Of a DNA stretch of 64,000 bases, positions 33,210 to 44,731 are shown piece by piece. The number at the start of each line of letters is the position of its first letter. The first letter of the stretch is position 1. The notes beneath the pieces are model-generated. The model did no database searches, was not told where the DNA came from, and saw only the letters and a list, made by a program, of their open reading frames with translations. Origin of the DNA: Tanytarsus gracilentus (taxonomy: Eukaryota > Arthropoda > Insecta > Diptera > Chironomidae); contig JAXRKN010000045.1 in assembly GCA_038502055.1 (NCBI GenBank), positions 10,591,501-10,655,500 on the forward strand, read 5' to 3'. The position numbers and the translations under genes are program-made.

Positions 33210-35513
33210 TTATACAGGTTCTGGAAAAATAAGATTGCAAATTGCTTTAACAAAGTCATAAAAAAACGGTTTTGGGAGACACTCAGGCCAATTCTTGATG
33301 ATGTTGCAAAGTTCGGCAATGATATCCCAAAGACTTTCTGGAATTTGATTTGGAATTGGTGTCGATCGTCCGTCATTTACCCAATCCTCTATTAACGCAT
33401 AAATATCGGTAATACTGTTAATTTCACTCCCAGTAACTGCATCTTTAGCTTGTTGTATTAATACTTCATACATCATTTGACGCTCATTGGAACATCTAAA
33501 AAAAATTTGATAAACATAATTTTTTTAATTTGATTTATTTTTTGAGTTAATTTTAATTCAATTAATTGATTGATGACTGAGAGGTACCGGGTTAGAGTTA
33601 ATTTTAATTCAATTATGGGAGGTAGGCAATAATCCCACGCTACATTAATTCCACGATTTTTTTGGAAATAATTCCACTAGGAAGCCTTAGTGGAATTATT
33701 TCCAAACTTTCGGGAAATAATTCCACGGTTTTCTAAATCGTGGAATTATTGCCAAACTTTCAGGTAATAATTCCACTAAGACTTCCTAGTGGAATTATTT
33801 CCTTTTTTTCGGGAAATAATTCCACTAAGGCTTCTAAGTGGAGTTATTTCCAAACTTTCGGGAAATAATTCCACTAAGACTTTGTAGTGGAATTATTTCC
33901 AAAATAATTTTTTTTTGCAAATCGCAAAAATTATTCGCCATGTAAAAAAATAATAAAATAAGTTTTATGAGAATTTTTTTTACTTTTCTTAATCTACACT
34001 AGCGGCCATATATTTTAGGGCAAGACTATTTTCTGACATACTACAGTCATTCATTAACCTATTTAAATGAAATTTTCGGGGAAACTTCACTTTAGAAACA
34101 CAAATTGGAAAATTAAAAAATTACTAAATTTTTTTGAAAAATTTCTTTTCCAATGGGGACATAAGTTTTAGGGCAAGAAATTTTTATAACTCAAAATCAA
34201 TTTTATTGCAGTGAAATTCAAAAAATGGCATAATATTTTATAAATTATAACTCAGTACTTTGTTGCGATGCCATTTGCATCAATAACAGCTTTGCACCGA
34301 CGAGGCATGGAGTCCACAAGCTTGATAAGGTATTCCAATGGAATTTTATACCAAACTTCCTTAATCATCTCGAAAAGTTCTTTTCCATTCGATGGTTTTC
34401 GATCACTAAGTTGTCGAGCAACACAATGAACCAAACATGTTCAATGGGGTTTAGGTCTGGCAATTGCGATGGCCAGTCCAAAACACGAACTTTCTTAGTA
34501 GCAAAGAATTCTTTGACCACTTTTGATGAGTGCTTTGGATCGTTATCCTGTTGAAAAATCCATCCACGAGTCATTTTGTCCTTTGCATGAGGCAGCATAA
34601 TCTTAGCGATGGCAAATGGCATCGCAACAAAGTACTGAGTTATAATTTATAAAATATTATGCCATTTTTTGAATTTCACTGCAATAAAATTGATTTTGAG
34701 TTATAAAAATTTCTTGCCCTAAAACTTATGTCCCCATTGGAAAAGAAATTTTTCAAAAAAATTTAGTAATTTTTTAATTTTCCAATTTGTGTTTCTAAAG
34801 TGAAGTTTCCCCGTAAATTTCATTTAAATAGGTTAATGAATGACTGTAGTATGTCAGAAAATAGTCTTGCCCTAAAATATATGGCCGCTAGTGTAGATTA
34901 AGAAAAGTAAAAAAAATTCTCATAAAACTTATTTTATTATTTTTTTACATGGCGAATAATTTTTGCGAATTGCAAAAAAAAATTATTTTGGAAATAATTC
35001 CACTACAAAGCCTTAGTGGAATTATTTCCCGAAAGTTTGGAAATAACTCCACTTAGAAGCCTTAGTGGAATTATTTCCCGAAAAAAAGGAAATAATTCCA
35101 CTAGGAAGTCTTAGTGGAATTATTACCTGAAAGTTTGGCAATAATTCCACGATTTAGAAAACCGTGGAATTATTTCCCGAAAGTTTGGAAATAATTCCAC
35201 TAAGGCTTCCTAGTGGAATTATTTCCAAAAAAATCGTGGAATTAATGTAGCGTGGGATTATTGCCTACCTCCTCAATTATGTACAAAAAATCCATTCGAT
35301 TTAAAAGATATGAAATGAAAGGTTGTATAAAAAAAAATTGCTAAAACCTAATTCTTAAAAAATTTAAAAATTTTTAAAAATTAAAAATTTAAACAAAAGC
35401 ACAAAAAACTATTTTAAAATAATTTTTTAAAGATCTTACGATTCACTCGGACCGCCAGCAAATGATGGAAGAATGTTGACACACAAAACTGCAAAAACTA
35501 TGAATGCTTTCAT
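33210..35513 (-). CDS. Small secreted four-cysteine protein
   Basis: Two exons on the minus strand (35513-35440 and 33495-33210) give 119 codons. Signal peptide MKAFIVFAVLCVNILPSFA precedes a mature part of about 100 residues with four Cys (SESCSNE, ELCNI, WPECLP, AICNL), enough for two disulfides, and a predicted helical character. I do not recognise the family; salivary, silk-gland or gut secretions of flies contain many such proteins. The 1.94-kb intron is occupied almost entirely by a palindromic transposon, while splice sites and frame are intact. Confidence 0.7.
34007..34893 (-). mobile_element. Defective Tc1-like element at the apex of the palindrome
   Basis: TA borders (34005-34006 and 34894-34895) flank inverted ends that begin CACTAGCGGCCATATATTTT and extend about 265 bases inward. 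The loop encodes a Tc1-type transposase C-terminal part on the minus strand: WIFQQDNDPKHSS (second catalytic Asp region), then DWPSQLPDLNPIEHVW (third catalytic residue is the Glu), then after a frameshift KLVDSMPRRCKAVI. The N-terminal half, including the DNA-binding domain and first Asp, is missing. It cannot move on its own. Confidence 0.8.
34255..34620 (-). pseudogene. Truncated Tc1-like transposase
   Basis: About 120 codons from the C-terminal half of a Tc1/mariner DDE transposase are readable in two frames, joined by a frameshift between the HVW motif near 34430 and the following segment. The first Asp and helix-turn-helix parts are absent. It lies inside the intron of the small secreted gene, same strand. 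Confidence 0.75.
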
Positions 35514-38500
35514 ATTGAACTGATTCTTGTAAAACTTCAAACTTAATTGATGAACTTTCGCTTTGAAATTTTTCCTTTTAAACTTAAAAAATCGTTACCT
35601 AGGGAGGTCATCAAATGGCGATTTTCAACGACTCGAACTATAAAAGATCCTTTATAGAAAAATCACGAAAGAAGAAAATATTAAAAAGTCGTTTAAATAA
35701 ATTGAGCCTTCACAAATCGTGATGTAAGTGGAAATATTTTAATTCTCAAGAGAAAGCTTAAAATTTTTTAATTTCCTTGTTAAAAGTCCTAAAAATATTT
35801 TTTCAAGTCAAATATTAATGAAACTCAAAAAAATTAAGATGCTTTTAAAAATTATGGCAACTCTTTGTCATAGAGTAAAATTGTGGCAAGCCAAATTTCA
35901 TTGAATCGGTAATTCATAATGAATGATCGCAGTCGCATAACTTAATGCTGAATTTTTTATGAATGTGTAAAATTTGAAGAAAAAACATAAAGTATTGAAA
36001 TTTCTAATTTATTGCGAATTAACAATTTTTGTGACACACTCAATGCCCAATGAAAAGAAAGTTTGATCTCAATTTTTTCGGGCAAAATTTACATAATGGA
36101 TCGATTTTTATCGATATCGCTTACTGCACACCTTTAATGTCGTTATCGCTTAAATAAATTATAAAAAACAATGAATATTAATAAGCCACACTTTGAGTTA
36201 AATGGTGATTTTTATAACCATAAGAGGACATTTTTAATTTATTTAACTTTAGATTCATCAAATGTGCAAATAAAATGCAATTAAATTAATGTCAAATGTC
36301 GATTTAGAAAAAACTGTATCAGAAATCATAATTTAATGATTTTTTGATGTATTCTGATTGATGTCTCGATCCAACAGCGATTCCCTTGAATGAATTTAAT
36401 ATTGCACACTGAGAAATGAATGTCAACATATTGCAAAACAAATCGTGACTTCTATTTTTAATGTTTTACCAATAAAGCGATGCGCTTTGTTAAAATGTTG
36501 AGTTGTCAGCAGGAATGCGCGATGGTAAAGCTTTTTTTTATCATAATATGTTGCATCATCAGTGAGCATCTGGTTGGCTTCGCAGAATTACATAGCCGTA
36601 CCATTGCCAAAGGGCGGAACACTATAGTGCACTAGTGAAATTGTATTACAGATGCAAAATCCAAAAAATATTGTTTCTTTGATCATTTTAAAATATCTCA
36701 AAAAACATTTCTTAAACTAAAGAAATTAAAATTTATTGGTCTCTTTTTCTGTCGCTGTCGGCACGCCAATTTGACCTCGTCAACGTCGCTAATTTATCAA
36801 CATATTGTAAAGCTGTTTGAAAGAGGTAAAAACCCCAAATAGATAAGAAATCTTGAATTATTTCCCGAAGTTGGTGTGAAAAGTGCACATGCTCAATTTT
36901 TTTTATTGCTGAATTGTTTTTAAATTATTCTGTTGCAATTTTGACGGTTGACTTTAATGCCGCTCGATTGAAGATTTACATCAACGTGACAAAAATGTCC
37001 AGAAATTGATTTAATAAAATAATAACTTTTGAAATTATTTAGCGATTCTTGTCAACACGATTTCTTATGAACACAATGGATACTTAAAATTCACGGCAAA
37101 AAATATATGGACACGGTAATGGGTGTAAGCGCAAGCATTGAAATCTTTTGTTGTTGACGCGAGACCAAATTGAATTCTTAACGCGACTTCGAGTGCTGTA
37201 TTGATTTCATGTCAATGTCCCCAATAATGCTTTAATGACCATTAGTTATGTACCATTAAACTTTAATCGCACCTTAACTTTTACAACTCGTGATTTATAT
37301 CCTTTATGTTTCTAATTTTAATGTGAAGCAATTCCTTTTTAAATAGTTACATTTTTGCTGCTAATCGTATGATTCATATTAGAAATTAAGAGTGCAGATT
37401 GGAATTTTAATACATTGAGATAAAATTTTAATTGAACTAATTCAAAATCATAAATTAAATACAAATATCTGTTAAGTTGCTAGTAAATAATTAGTAGAAA
37501 TGTATTTTTGATATGATATATAGAAAATTCCCACAGAACACAATCAACTCAAAATTAACCAAATGCTGAGAACTTCAATTTTTTACGCTCATAAGGACAC
37601 GCGAATGCTCGTAAAATTAAGGAATTCTCAGAGATGGGCAATTACATTGTAATTGAATAAAAATTATATAACATTACAAAAAATTACATGGAATTAATTA
37701 CATTTTCATACAAAATTCATTTAATTTCATAAAAAATTAAATTACATTATATTTAAATTTTTTGTAATTGTACATCTCTGGGAATTCGCAGCTCTTGAAA
37801 TTAACTCAAATTAAAAATTAAAATAATTAAAAAAATAATCTCAAAACATATCAAAACTAAAAATTATTTCTTAAATTTATTTTTTCAAGTTGAAATCACA
37901 AAAAAATCAAACAAAGTTTAAAAATAATATTTTTGTTCTGTGGGATTAAAAAATTCAAAATTTATTTTTAAAAGTTTTGTTTATGCCTCAAAAATATTTT
38001 ATTTAAAAAGTGTGACTCTCGCTCAACATAAAAGTCATGCTGATTTGAATAAAATGCTCACGAGCTCTCTGCTTTTACAATAACTTCCAAGCGCGCGAGA
38101 AATAAGGCTAATAATGATTGAATGAAAAGTGCCAAAAGCGTTGAAACTTTTTAATGCTGTGAATGAGTAAAATGTAAATTTTCTGCGGTAGTTTGGACAA
38201 GACTTGCGGAGACAAGTAGTAACATTTTTTTTGTGGGATTTACAGCAACCGTCTGCTCATTTAACTCATTTAAATGCAAATGTTTTTTCTTTTAATGTAT
38301 GAGCTCATGATGATTTGTCTCATTATTGCGTGACACGCGCAATTAAAATTTAGCTTTCGCTGATGTTTGAAATTCTGAAATAAAAATAAATAAAATATCA
38401 TCAAAGTCGTGATCGGTATGGAAAAAAAATAAATTCTCAAGATATTTACGTAAAAATTCATTAGGCAAGTCAGTGCACGATCTCCGATTAAAGTCAAATT

Positions 38501-39151
38501 AAAATGCTCAAACTCAGCCCATTGTTTCTTCTCTTTTTCTAGGTTAGTATTTTTTCAGTCGCTTTGACATTTACACTTACTATTGCACTTTTAAATTCTT
38601 CTGCAGTTTTATAAAATTTATTTATTTTTCGTTTCAAAGTCTGCGGCCATTCAAAATGTATCTCTCTTTTTTTGATTGATGAAGTCTTGAACTTGACTTT
38701 GAATTGACTTGAAAGAACGATCCGTAATTGTGATGAAAATCAAAAACCTTTTTTTGCTGCGCGTGGTGATTTTGTAAGGTCTACGAGGTCATTATATAAA
38801 GGAGAGAACACATCCCATGAGATCCAAATGTGTTGCTTAAAAAACGCTAGTTATTCAACTTTTGCTTAATTTGTCACTATATGCAGTGACATAAGAGTAA
38901 ACTTGAACGCTCCATTCAATTAATTTGCACTCAATATGCGAGCATTAAACCTGATCTTGAATAATTTGAAGCATAAAAGTGTTCTTTATATATTTTTTGA
39001 TGTGACCATGGTGATGCTTGTGAGAGTTGAGTTTCAACCGGAAGTAGTGACGTGAAAAAATTCCAGAAGTCCACAAAATTTTAAAGTTACTCGAGCAAAA
39101 ATTATTTTAAAAATTTTCTATCTTAAATTTTAGATTTTCCTATATTCTTTA
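35514..39151. other. Intergenic stretch
   Basis: No gene is supported. It contains a hAT-like MITE (37629-37780). TATATAAAGG near 38793 looks like a core promoter but no convincing frame follows on the plus strand. The rest is AT-rich without tandem or inverted structure I could identify. Confidence 0.5.
37629..37780. mobile_element. 152-bp hAT-like MITE (copy 1)
   Basis: Ends are inverted: left CAGAGATGGGCAATTACA, right reversed CAGAGATGTACAATTACA. Flanking GGAATTCT and GGAATTCG are an 8-base duplication with one mismatch. The CAGAG end and 8-base duplication fit the hAT superfamily. A second copy is at 43436-43580. Confidence 0.75.
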
Positions 39152-39924
39152 TTAAATGTCAATAATTAATTGATTCAAATAGTATTCGTATGGAATTATG
39201 TTTGATGATCCGTCAACGGCACAACCAAACATCTCTTCCAGCTCCTCGAGACTAAAAGGCTCTCCCTCTTCCATCATTATGCGAGCCATAAAGTCTTTCG
39301 TCACAAATCCCTTTCCCTCGATATCGAGAACTTGAAAGGCTTCGAGAAGTTTCTCAATCGGTACAGGCTCCATGCGGCGTTCAATCTAAAGTTTATTAAA
39401 AACTCAGAATTAATTTATTATAATTTTTTTTCTCACCATCAAGTTTTTAACGTAAGGCAGAAACTTTGACAAGTGAACAGTTCCATTTGAGTCGCCAGCA
39501 AATTCAGTTTCAGCAATTACTTCACCAACTTCCGCTTCGGTTGGTACTAAGTGAAGAAACCTTAAAATTGAGCCGATTTCACGAACATCCACAACCTTCT
39601 GACCGTGATGATCGAATATCAAAAATGCATCGGCAATTTTACGATCTAAGTCGTCGTTGATTTGAACTTGAGGAAAATTTTAATGTGTTTAAAAAATTAA
39701 AAAATTTATAATGGAATTTCAAATGACTTTTGAGATTGAAAATTTAATGACAAAAAAGTTGATGAAAAGTTTAAAACTCAACTTTTCCCTACCGGTTAAA
39801 TTTTCTTGTCTTAAAACCTCTGACTCTAAGCAAAATTTCAAAATATTAACGGTTAAATTAAAAATTTATTCCTGTTATCTCAAAAACCCAAAAATTTACC
39901 TGGAATATCGAAATTTTCTTCCAT
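39152..39924 (-). CDS. EF-hand protein, EFCAB2/DRC8-like
   Basis: Three exons on the minus strand (39924-39900, 39666-39437, 39385-39152) give 162 codons. The short start MEENFDIP is followed by a calmodulin-type fold: AFLIFDHHGQKVVDVREIG, FLHLVPTEAEV, AFQVLDIEGKGFVTKDF and MMEEGEPFSLEELEEM. VDVREIG and the GEPFS..E..EM segment are characteristic of EFCAB2, the DRC8 subunit of the nexin-dynein regulatory complex in motile axonemes. In an insect this implies sperm flagella or chordotonal cilia. The loops lack several Ca-binding acidic residues, so calcium binding is doubtful. Another calmodulin-like protein is possible but less likely. Confidence 0.8.
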
Positions 39925-40078
39925 TTTTCGCTGTTTAAATATTTTTTATTGATAAAACAAAATTTTCATCACCATGACAATTTTTATTTATTTTTTCTCA
40001 CGTAGAGAAACGATTAACGTGTTTTATTTTTTTTAACACATTTTATTAAAACCTCAAAAATCTAAATTACAAATTGAC

Positions 40079-41377
40079 TCAACTATCGGCTTCTAATGGA
40101 TCTACATAATCGCTTTTGGGCACTTTAAATTTTTTAAACTCTTTTTTGAGCTTTGCACTCAGCAGCTTCGCTTTGAATTTACTTAATGTTGCGCTCTTAA
40201 TTTGCTCGCTCGTTTCAGCTTCCGTTTCTTGGTCAATCATTTCGAGCTGCTCGAGAATGTTTTGCGGCTCGTGCTTTGTTGAATTTTTGTTCGCATAGAC
40301 AACAACCATGTGTGAAAAATCCGTGTCGACGCCGGCAGTGATGTCGGCAAAATCTTTGAAATTTGCAAATCGATCGGCGGGATTTTGTTGTCTCACTGGC
40401 TGAGCATACGGACGACGATTATTTGCATCATAAAACTCTTCTTCATAATCTCGACTATTTTCCTCGCCTTCCGCATAAAAGCGTCCACCCTTCATTACAG
40501 TAAAATCACCAGAACCGAGAAGAGATTCGTCGAATGGAGTTGTTGTTTCAAAATTTGCATGTCTGACTGCGAAGGGTTTTGAGGTTGAGGGATTTAAGCG
40601 AAAATATGAATGAAAAATATTTTGTTGAGCATAAATTGGATTTATTGAGTCGTGACTTGGAATCATAGGAACAAATCCTGATGAATCTATGGATGGATAA
40701 TGTCGCCATTCTTCAGGATCTGATTTAAAAATGAAATTTAATAAAATGTAAACAAATAAAATATTTTATTGAAAAATGTAAACAAATTTATAAAACTTTT
40801 AAATTCACTGGAAATTTCTCAACAAATTTATAAATTTTTAAATCAATTTGTAAACTAGAAAAATTTGTATGAAAAATGCAAACAAATAATTTTTATCTTA
40901 AAAAATTCACACGAATCATCAACAAGAAGAAAAAAATAATTAATTTGAAACAGTTGAAGCCATTTTAGGAAAATCATGAAGTGTGTGCTGTGCGTTTGTG
41001 TCTTTCTTCGCATTTTTATTAAACGTTCGCGACAGAAATTTCATTTAACGATCTCTTGTAAGTACGCGGAGAAAGTGATTTTGAGATTAAATCATTTTGA
41101 TCTCAAAATTTTCCTGTGTGTCGCAGACGTTTAGAAATGAAAGTGTTACGTAAGTTTTTAATGGAAAACAATATTGACAATTTTTTTTTGTTTATGACTT
41201 AAAGTTGCAAAATTTCGCACAAAATTTACAACAATTCGAATGTCAATAAATTTTTTAGGAGACGCAGAAATTAAATCAAACTTAATACTCACGCGAGTTT
41301 TTATTGGCGGCGGGTCGAGCGTTCACGATGCTCGCAAAGCACATCACAATAGATAAAACGTTTCGAATAAACTCCAT
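40079..41377 (-). CDS. Secreted protein of an unrecognised family, paralogue A
   Basis: Two exons on the minus strand (41377-41293 and 40719-40079) give 241 codons. Signal peptide MEFIRNVLSIVMCFASIVNA precedes a mature protein without Cys pairs. Its most conserved part relative to the neighbour at 42573 is FDESLLGSGDFTVMKGGRFY, then EEFYDANNRRPYAQP, then FADITAGVDTDFSHMVVVYA with NKNST. The C-terminus is a Lys-rich helix-like region ending SDYVDPLEADS. The two genes diverge from a 1.2-kb shared upstream region. I do not know the function; the acidic and Tyr-rich core with basic tail suggests an extracellular or processed protein. Confidence 0.75.
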
Positions 41378-42572
41378 TTAGTTGTTGTGTAATAATTAAT
41401 CACCGTTTAAGATTTTACTGCGCGCTTCTTTGACGCTCAGTGATCGCGGAACACAACCTGATAAGTCTGAGCGGAGAAGTGGATCTGATCACTTTTATCG
41501 TTAGTCTTATTGTAACTTTTTTTAATGCTGCACTCATCGTACAACTGGATTCTCTCATTCGTACATCGATTAAAGCCAAATTGAGAAATACTCGCGAGAG
41601 CGATATTGACGATGTGCGATTGACGAGAGGCAATTTAATAACGACGATGATGAAGATACATCGTGATTGCTCGACTAGCAGAGTTATTTTCAATTACCTA
41701 ATGTCTCTGTCGATATCGTCCTCAGTTAACTTTTACATGTTTTTAATTTGCGCGCGATTTAGAGATGTAAAATTAAAATAAAGTCAAAACTCAACAAAAA
41801 TAATCAAATCGTAATTTAACTCTGTGCACGTTGAGTGTTTTCAAGCAGAGCTTTTGTAAACATGACGTGACTGAAAAATTCCCACGCGCTAACGATAAAA
41901 GAGCGTGAATTGAGCGGCTAATTAATGTTCAAGATTTTGAGAAGTTAAATTTAATGTATGAGAACCAAAATTCAATTTCAATTATCTTCAGAATATTCTG
42001 AGTGAAAAATTAGCAAAGATTGACTTGTTCAGTACAAAAATAAATGTTGAAATATTTTGATTTAAAAGCTCAATAAATTTTAAATCAATTTCAAACCATA
42101 AAAATTCATGAACTTTAAAATTTTTTTATCCTTCATAAAATTAATTTCCCACAACATTTTTTTCTCTTGCTAAACCCCAAAAAAATATTTTTAAATTCTT
42201 TTTGATGTTTTTTTTATTTTTGACCCACTAAAATCACGATTAAAAAGCAAATATTTTCGGTAACAAAAATTTACGATGACTTTTGATTGGATGTCAAATA
42301 ATGTTTGAGAGTTTATTTGCATATTGCAATCCATATCAAAAGTCCGAGTTCATCGAACTAAAATCAAATGAGAAAAACATAATTTTTCTTCTCTTTTATA
42401 GCAAAAGAGCGATCATTTTTTTGTGAGAAAGAGAAACAAACGTCAACAATGTAAGGTTTTTTTTCATTCAGTCAGTCTTCGGCAGTCTCACGTTGTGGTT
42501 TATAATTAAAAATTTACATTTCAAATTTTACAATTTTTAATTAAAAAAAATGAAAAGATAAAAACAAAAAAG
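41378..42572. other. Shared upstream region of two divergent paralogues
   Basis: No gene is supported. Open frames at 41415-41693 and 41440-41781 overlap on opposite strands, start without ATG in the plus case, and show no domain. The stretch near 41400-41780 is less AT-rich than the surroundings and may be promoter or 5' UTR. A short upstream frame (ATG AAA AGA TAA at 42550) precedes the plus-strand start codon. Confidence 0.45.
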
Positions 42573-44731
42573 ATGAAAATTATTCTGACAATTTTTTCAT
42601 TAATTATTTTTCTCGCTGGAGTTTTTGGTTTGCCACATGGCAAAAATTGTAAGTTTTATAAAAAGTTAAGAAATGCCAAAAATTAAAATTCATCAACTGT
42701 TTAAAGTTCAAACAAAATATCAAAAAGTGTCTCGATAAATTTTGTCGCCAAAATGTTTGCGCCATTAAAATATTTGCGTTTCCTTGGACTTGAATTTTAT
42801 TTGATTGTCAAGGAATATCAAGATGTTAAAAAGCAGAGAAATGAGATTAAAAATTTGTGACTCAATGAAATTAATTTTTGTGCCGTGAAAAAAATGTTTT
42901 GTGTAAAAACTTCTCTCATAATAATCGCAGTTTCAAAACAAAGACCTGTAATTTGTTCACCCGAAAAAAAATAATGCGAAATCAATCGAAACGTACTTAA
43001 TTGAGAAAATTGCAATAATTTGTGACACCATAAATGTTTACGAAAAAATTAACTGAAACTTTTTTGCGAAATCGCAGTGTTAGCAATATTAATTTGTGCA
43101 ACGCTTCATCACCTCCATAGGACTGAAAATATAGAGTAAATACAACGAAATAAGTTTTTTGTAAGCTGGTCAGAAATTGTCTAGAGTGACTTAAGAAGTT
43201 TTGAAACGCATGAAAGAAAAAATTATTTAAACATTTTGAAAGATTAAAAAATATTGGAAGTTTTTACGAATTTCCACAAATTGAATTCGAAAATAATTTT
43301 ATTACATAAAAAATAAATAGATTGAAATTTTATATTTGTGATCTTCATGTACTACAAATCTATCGCAAAAGCTATTTAGAATTTATTAAATTTTCACTCT
43401 AAAAATTCAAATTTAATTGTCAGTTGAAATCAAATCAGAGAAGGGCAATTACATTTTAATCGATTAAAAATTACATTAAATTATATAAAAATTTATTTAA
43501 TTAAATAAATTAATTTCGTACAAAATTCATTTAATTTCCCAAAATTTAATAACATTTAATGGAATTTTTTGTGATCTCTGGTTCAAATTTTTAAATTTTA
43601 GTTCGCTTTTAATCAAATTTAAGAAAAACAAACGTAATTAAAAAAAATTACAATTAAATCACTCGAATCCAATTTTTGCATAACTGTGACAAAAAGATAG
43701 AAATAAAAAAAATTCCATGCTCAAATAATGTTGAATTTTGTGGCAATAGACAAAGTCTGTTGTGTTCAGTCTCACTGTTAGAAATATTTCAAAAACCAAA
43801 AAATAAAGACATTGAATAAAATTATTTAAAATGCAAAATCACATTTTTAAATTTTAAATTAATTATGACGTAAAAAAATTAATATTTAATTTTAGCTTTT
43901 GCTGAAGATGATAGCGACATGTTGATGGAGCCTGATGAGCTGCCTGCACCACAATACAGTGTGGTTCGGTCAGAGTCACGTGTGGTTCCAATCAGTGGAC
44001 AATTCACGGCACCTCGTACGCATTACACCAGAAGTACTTTCTCTCGTTCTAACTCTCGAGTTGAAACTTTTGAACCTCGAGCTGAACAAAATTTCTTCCC
44101 TTCATATTTTCGCAACCAAAACCCACCAAACTCTCACTCGAGACAACCAAAATCGAGCAGATCGGCAGCTTCTATAGCAGGTCGTTACAGCGCAACTCAA
44201 AATTTTGACGAATCAATTTTGGGATCTGGTGATTTTGCGGTGGTTCGAGGTGGCACTTTTTATCCCGATAATGACAAAAATTCTCAGAGATTCAGCAGTG
44301 AAGAGTTCTTCAGTGGATTTTATAACAATGGACATGGCCGACCAAGTGCACATCCTTTGAAAACTAAAAAACCGGCTTACTATCCCGAAGATCCTTTCGA
44401 GCATTTTACAGATTTTGCGGATATCAATACAGGAAATGATGGCGCGTTCTCTCACCACACTGTCATTTATGCAAATAAAAATTCGACAAACCCAAGTTCA
44501 TCTCATCCGAGGCCTAACAATATTTTCGAACAACTTCAACTTATCGATCTTGAGAAAGAGGAAGATAAGAAGAAAATATCTCTAACTTATAACGAAAAGG
44601 ACTCGAAATTGAGCAAGTTTAAGAGTAAACTTTCAAAAACGAAGGTTGTGAAAAAGTACAAAAAGAATTTAGGCCCAAAATTTATTGATTCATCGCCAGA
44701 CTACATAGATCCACTTTTGGCAACAAGCTAG
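42573..44731 (+). CDS. Secreted protein of an unrecognised family, paralogue B
   Basis: Two exons (42573-42648 and 43896-44731) give 303 codons. Signal peptide MKIILTIFSLIIFLAGVFG is followed by a linker rich in Ser, Arg and Pro. The conserved core is FDESILGSGDFAVVRGGTFY, then EEFFSGFYNNGHGRPSAHP, then FADINTGNDGAFSHHTVIYA with NKNST, matching paralogue A. The tail is Lys-rich and ends SPDYIDPLLATS, again as in A. The intron lies at the same place after the signal peptide in both genes but is 1.25 kb here and contains a MITE. A likely poly(A) signal AATAAA is at 44790-44795. Function unknown. Confidence 0.8.
43436..43580. mobile_element. 145-bp hAT-like MITE (copy 2)
   Basis: It begins CAGAGAAGGGCAATTACA and ends TGTGATCTCTG, parallel to the copy at 37629-37780, with matching interior (TTCATTTAATTTC). 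Flanking AATCAAAT and GTTCAAAT are an 8-base duplication with two changes. It sits in the intron of paralogue B. Confidence 0.65.

Larger units (their letters stand above)
33618..35272. mobile_element. Foldback-like palindromic transposon
   Basis: A perfect 9-base direct repeat, TCAATTATG, flanks the element (33609-33617 and 35273-35281). The ends are inverted repeats starting GGAGGTAGGCAATAATCCC. Each outer arm (about 380 bases) is built of tandem sub-repeats of the form GGAAATAATTCCACTAAG spaced by CTTCCTAGT or AACTTTCG words. The whole 1655 bases is close to one palindrome with a loop of about 340 bases. The 9-base duplication and arms of short sub-repeats recall Drosophila Foldback (FB) elements, which are placed with Mutator-like elements. 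The central part is a Tc1-like element. Confidence 0.8.

Noticed and set aside
33618..35272. CRISPR-like array because of regular short repeats
   Set aside because: The repeats are inverted sub-repeats of a transposon in a eukaryotic intron, with no unique spacers.
41440..41781. 113-codon frame between the divergent paralogues
   Set aside because: No ATG start, overlapped by an equally long frame on the other strand, no recognisable domain.
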